The notes under the pieces: model-generated
What the model was told of the DNA's origin: nothing
Databases searched by the model: none
What the model saw: only the letters and a program-made list of their open reading frames with translations
Assembly: GCA_029880625.1 (NCBI GenBank)
Contig: JAOUOA010000211.1
Span: 1 to 5,865, forward strand
Direction: 5' to 3'
Length of the DNA: 5,865 nt
Source: Spirochaetia bacterium
GTDB lineage: Bacteria > Spirochaetota > Leptospiria > Leptospirales > Leptonemataceae
In this document: piece after piece, positions 5,392 through 5,865 of the stretch
Numbering within the stretch: the first letter of the stretch is position 1
Layout: each line of letters opens with the position of its first letter
Program-made: the position numbers and the translations under genes

Positions 5392-5697
5392 ATGATTGAT
5401 AAATGGGACACAGAAACATTCGGTGAACTTACAGAAGAAAATATGCGGGCAGTTATGAAAGGCCGGAGCTGCTATATAAACCGGTACGTCTATTCTCCGG
5501 GAACATATTTTCCTCCCCATACACATTCAGTTGATAAAATTGACGGAGTCTTATCCGGTGAATTTAAGATGACTATGAACGGAAAAGAAGTCATCTTAAA
5601 GGCAGGCGACATGCTATTTGTTCCTGCAGGTGAAGTTCACAGCGCTGAGGTTATGGGAAATCGCCCTGTGGTCAGTCTGGACGGTATCATCGAATAG
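5392..5697 (+). CDS. Small single-domain cupin protein
   Basis: This 101-aa protein is one beta-barrel cupin domain (Cupin_2 type). Motif 1 is PHTHSVDKIDGVLSG (42-56), with metal-ligand candidates H43 and H45. The usual glutamate is missing, and D48 or D51 are the only acidic residues near its place. Motif 2 is GDMLFVPAGEVHSAEV (72-87), with H83 as the third histidine. The barrel fills nearly the whole chain, as is normal for small cupins, and there is no signal peptide. AGGA (5380-5383) is 8 nt before the ATG. The gene sits 28 nt after the YjbQ stub and follows the AlkD gene on the same strand, so it may be read from the same transcript. Cupins of this size range from sugar isomerases to dioxygenases and metal-binding sensors, so the substrate cannot be assigned. 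The domain call is firm. Confidence 0.88.
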   Translation: MIDKWDTETFGELTEENMRAVMKGRSCYINRYVYSPGTYFPPHTHSVDKIDGVLSGEFKMTMNGKEVILKAGDMLFVPAGEVHSAEVMGNRPVVSLDGIIE

Positions 5698-5745
5698 GAT
5701 TCAGATTCTTAGAATTTATAAAAATTGATATGATAATAATCAGTT

Positions 5746-5781
5746 AATAATATCTAAATAAATTATGTTTTTGATATTATT
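5746..5781. repeat. AT-rich 9-bp inverted repeat downstream of the cupin gene
   Basis: AATAATATC (5746-5754) and GATATTATT (5773-5781) are perfect complements around an 18-nt loop. The stem has only one G-C pair, so it would be a weak hairpin. No T-tract follows, and in such AT-rich DNA it may be chance. The rest of 5698-5865 shows no gene, RNA or clear terminator; an A10 run lies at 5838-5847. Confidence 0.2.
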
Positions 5782-5865
5782 TCATGACCAATCTCTATCG
5801 GCATTGTATTGTTATTTTAAGCATAGAATCAAGAGCTAAAAAAAAAATATATGGACATATTTATT

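Noticed and set aside
5851..5865. ATG at 5851 open to the right edge as the start of a further gene.
   Set aside because: Only five codons are visible and no ribosome site lies at a usable distance; it cannot be supported from this window.

Overview
The window is AT-rich bacterial DNA with genes on both strands, strong AGGAG-type ribosome sites at some starts, and a mix of aerobic and anaerobic redox genes. The combination of a multi-pass DUF2238 membrane protein, a rubredoxin-less rubrerythrin, a GlpC/HdrD-like Fe-S protein, DUF3501 and an AlkD-type glycosylase fits a Gram-negative or deep-branching free-living bacterium that handles peroxide stress. I cannot name the lineage from this sequence alone. 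There are no RNA genes, IS elements or CRISPR arrays.

Left part (1-1481): a membrane protein gene of unknown family runs leftward off the edge (start at 640). It diverges from a DUF2238 (YjdF-family) inner-membrane protein gene at 873-1481, with a 232-bp AT-rich spacer between them.

Centre (1482-2540): a 426-bp gene-poor stretch leads to the rubrerythrin gene (1908-2327). It holds a good sigma70-type promoter (TTGACG, 17 bp, TATTCT at 1602-1630). Overlapping and following the promoter are four TCTAAA/TTTAGA half-sites arranged as two palindromes, then a stem-loop with a T8 tract, a small reverse ORF that may be a remnant, and a second possible promoter just before the gene. Rubrerythrin is followed by a clear hairpin with a cUUCGg loop (2362-2389).

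Right part (2541-5697): all genes point right. A 455-aa two-ferredoxin-motif, two-CCG-domain Fe-S oxidoreductase is followed by a DUF3501 protein and, 8 nt further on, an AlkD-like DNA alkylation repair protein. Next comes a 33-codon stub that matches only the N-terminus of the YjbQ family (truncated gene), then a small single-domain cupin. The last 168 bp are AT-rich and hold no gene I can support.

Working model (inference): rubrerythrin, the Fe-S oxidoreductase and DUF3501 form a redox module. The Fe-S protein, or a carrier it reduces, would feed electrons to a rubrerythrin that lacks its own rubredoxin domain, with DUF3501 as an uncharacterised partner. AlkD adds DNA repair to the same transcription unit. 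The palindromic promoter region is the likely control point.
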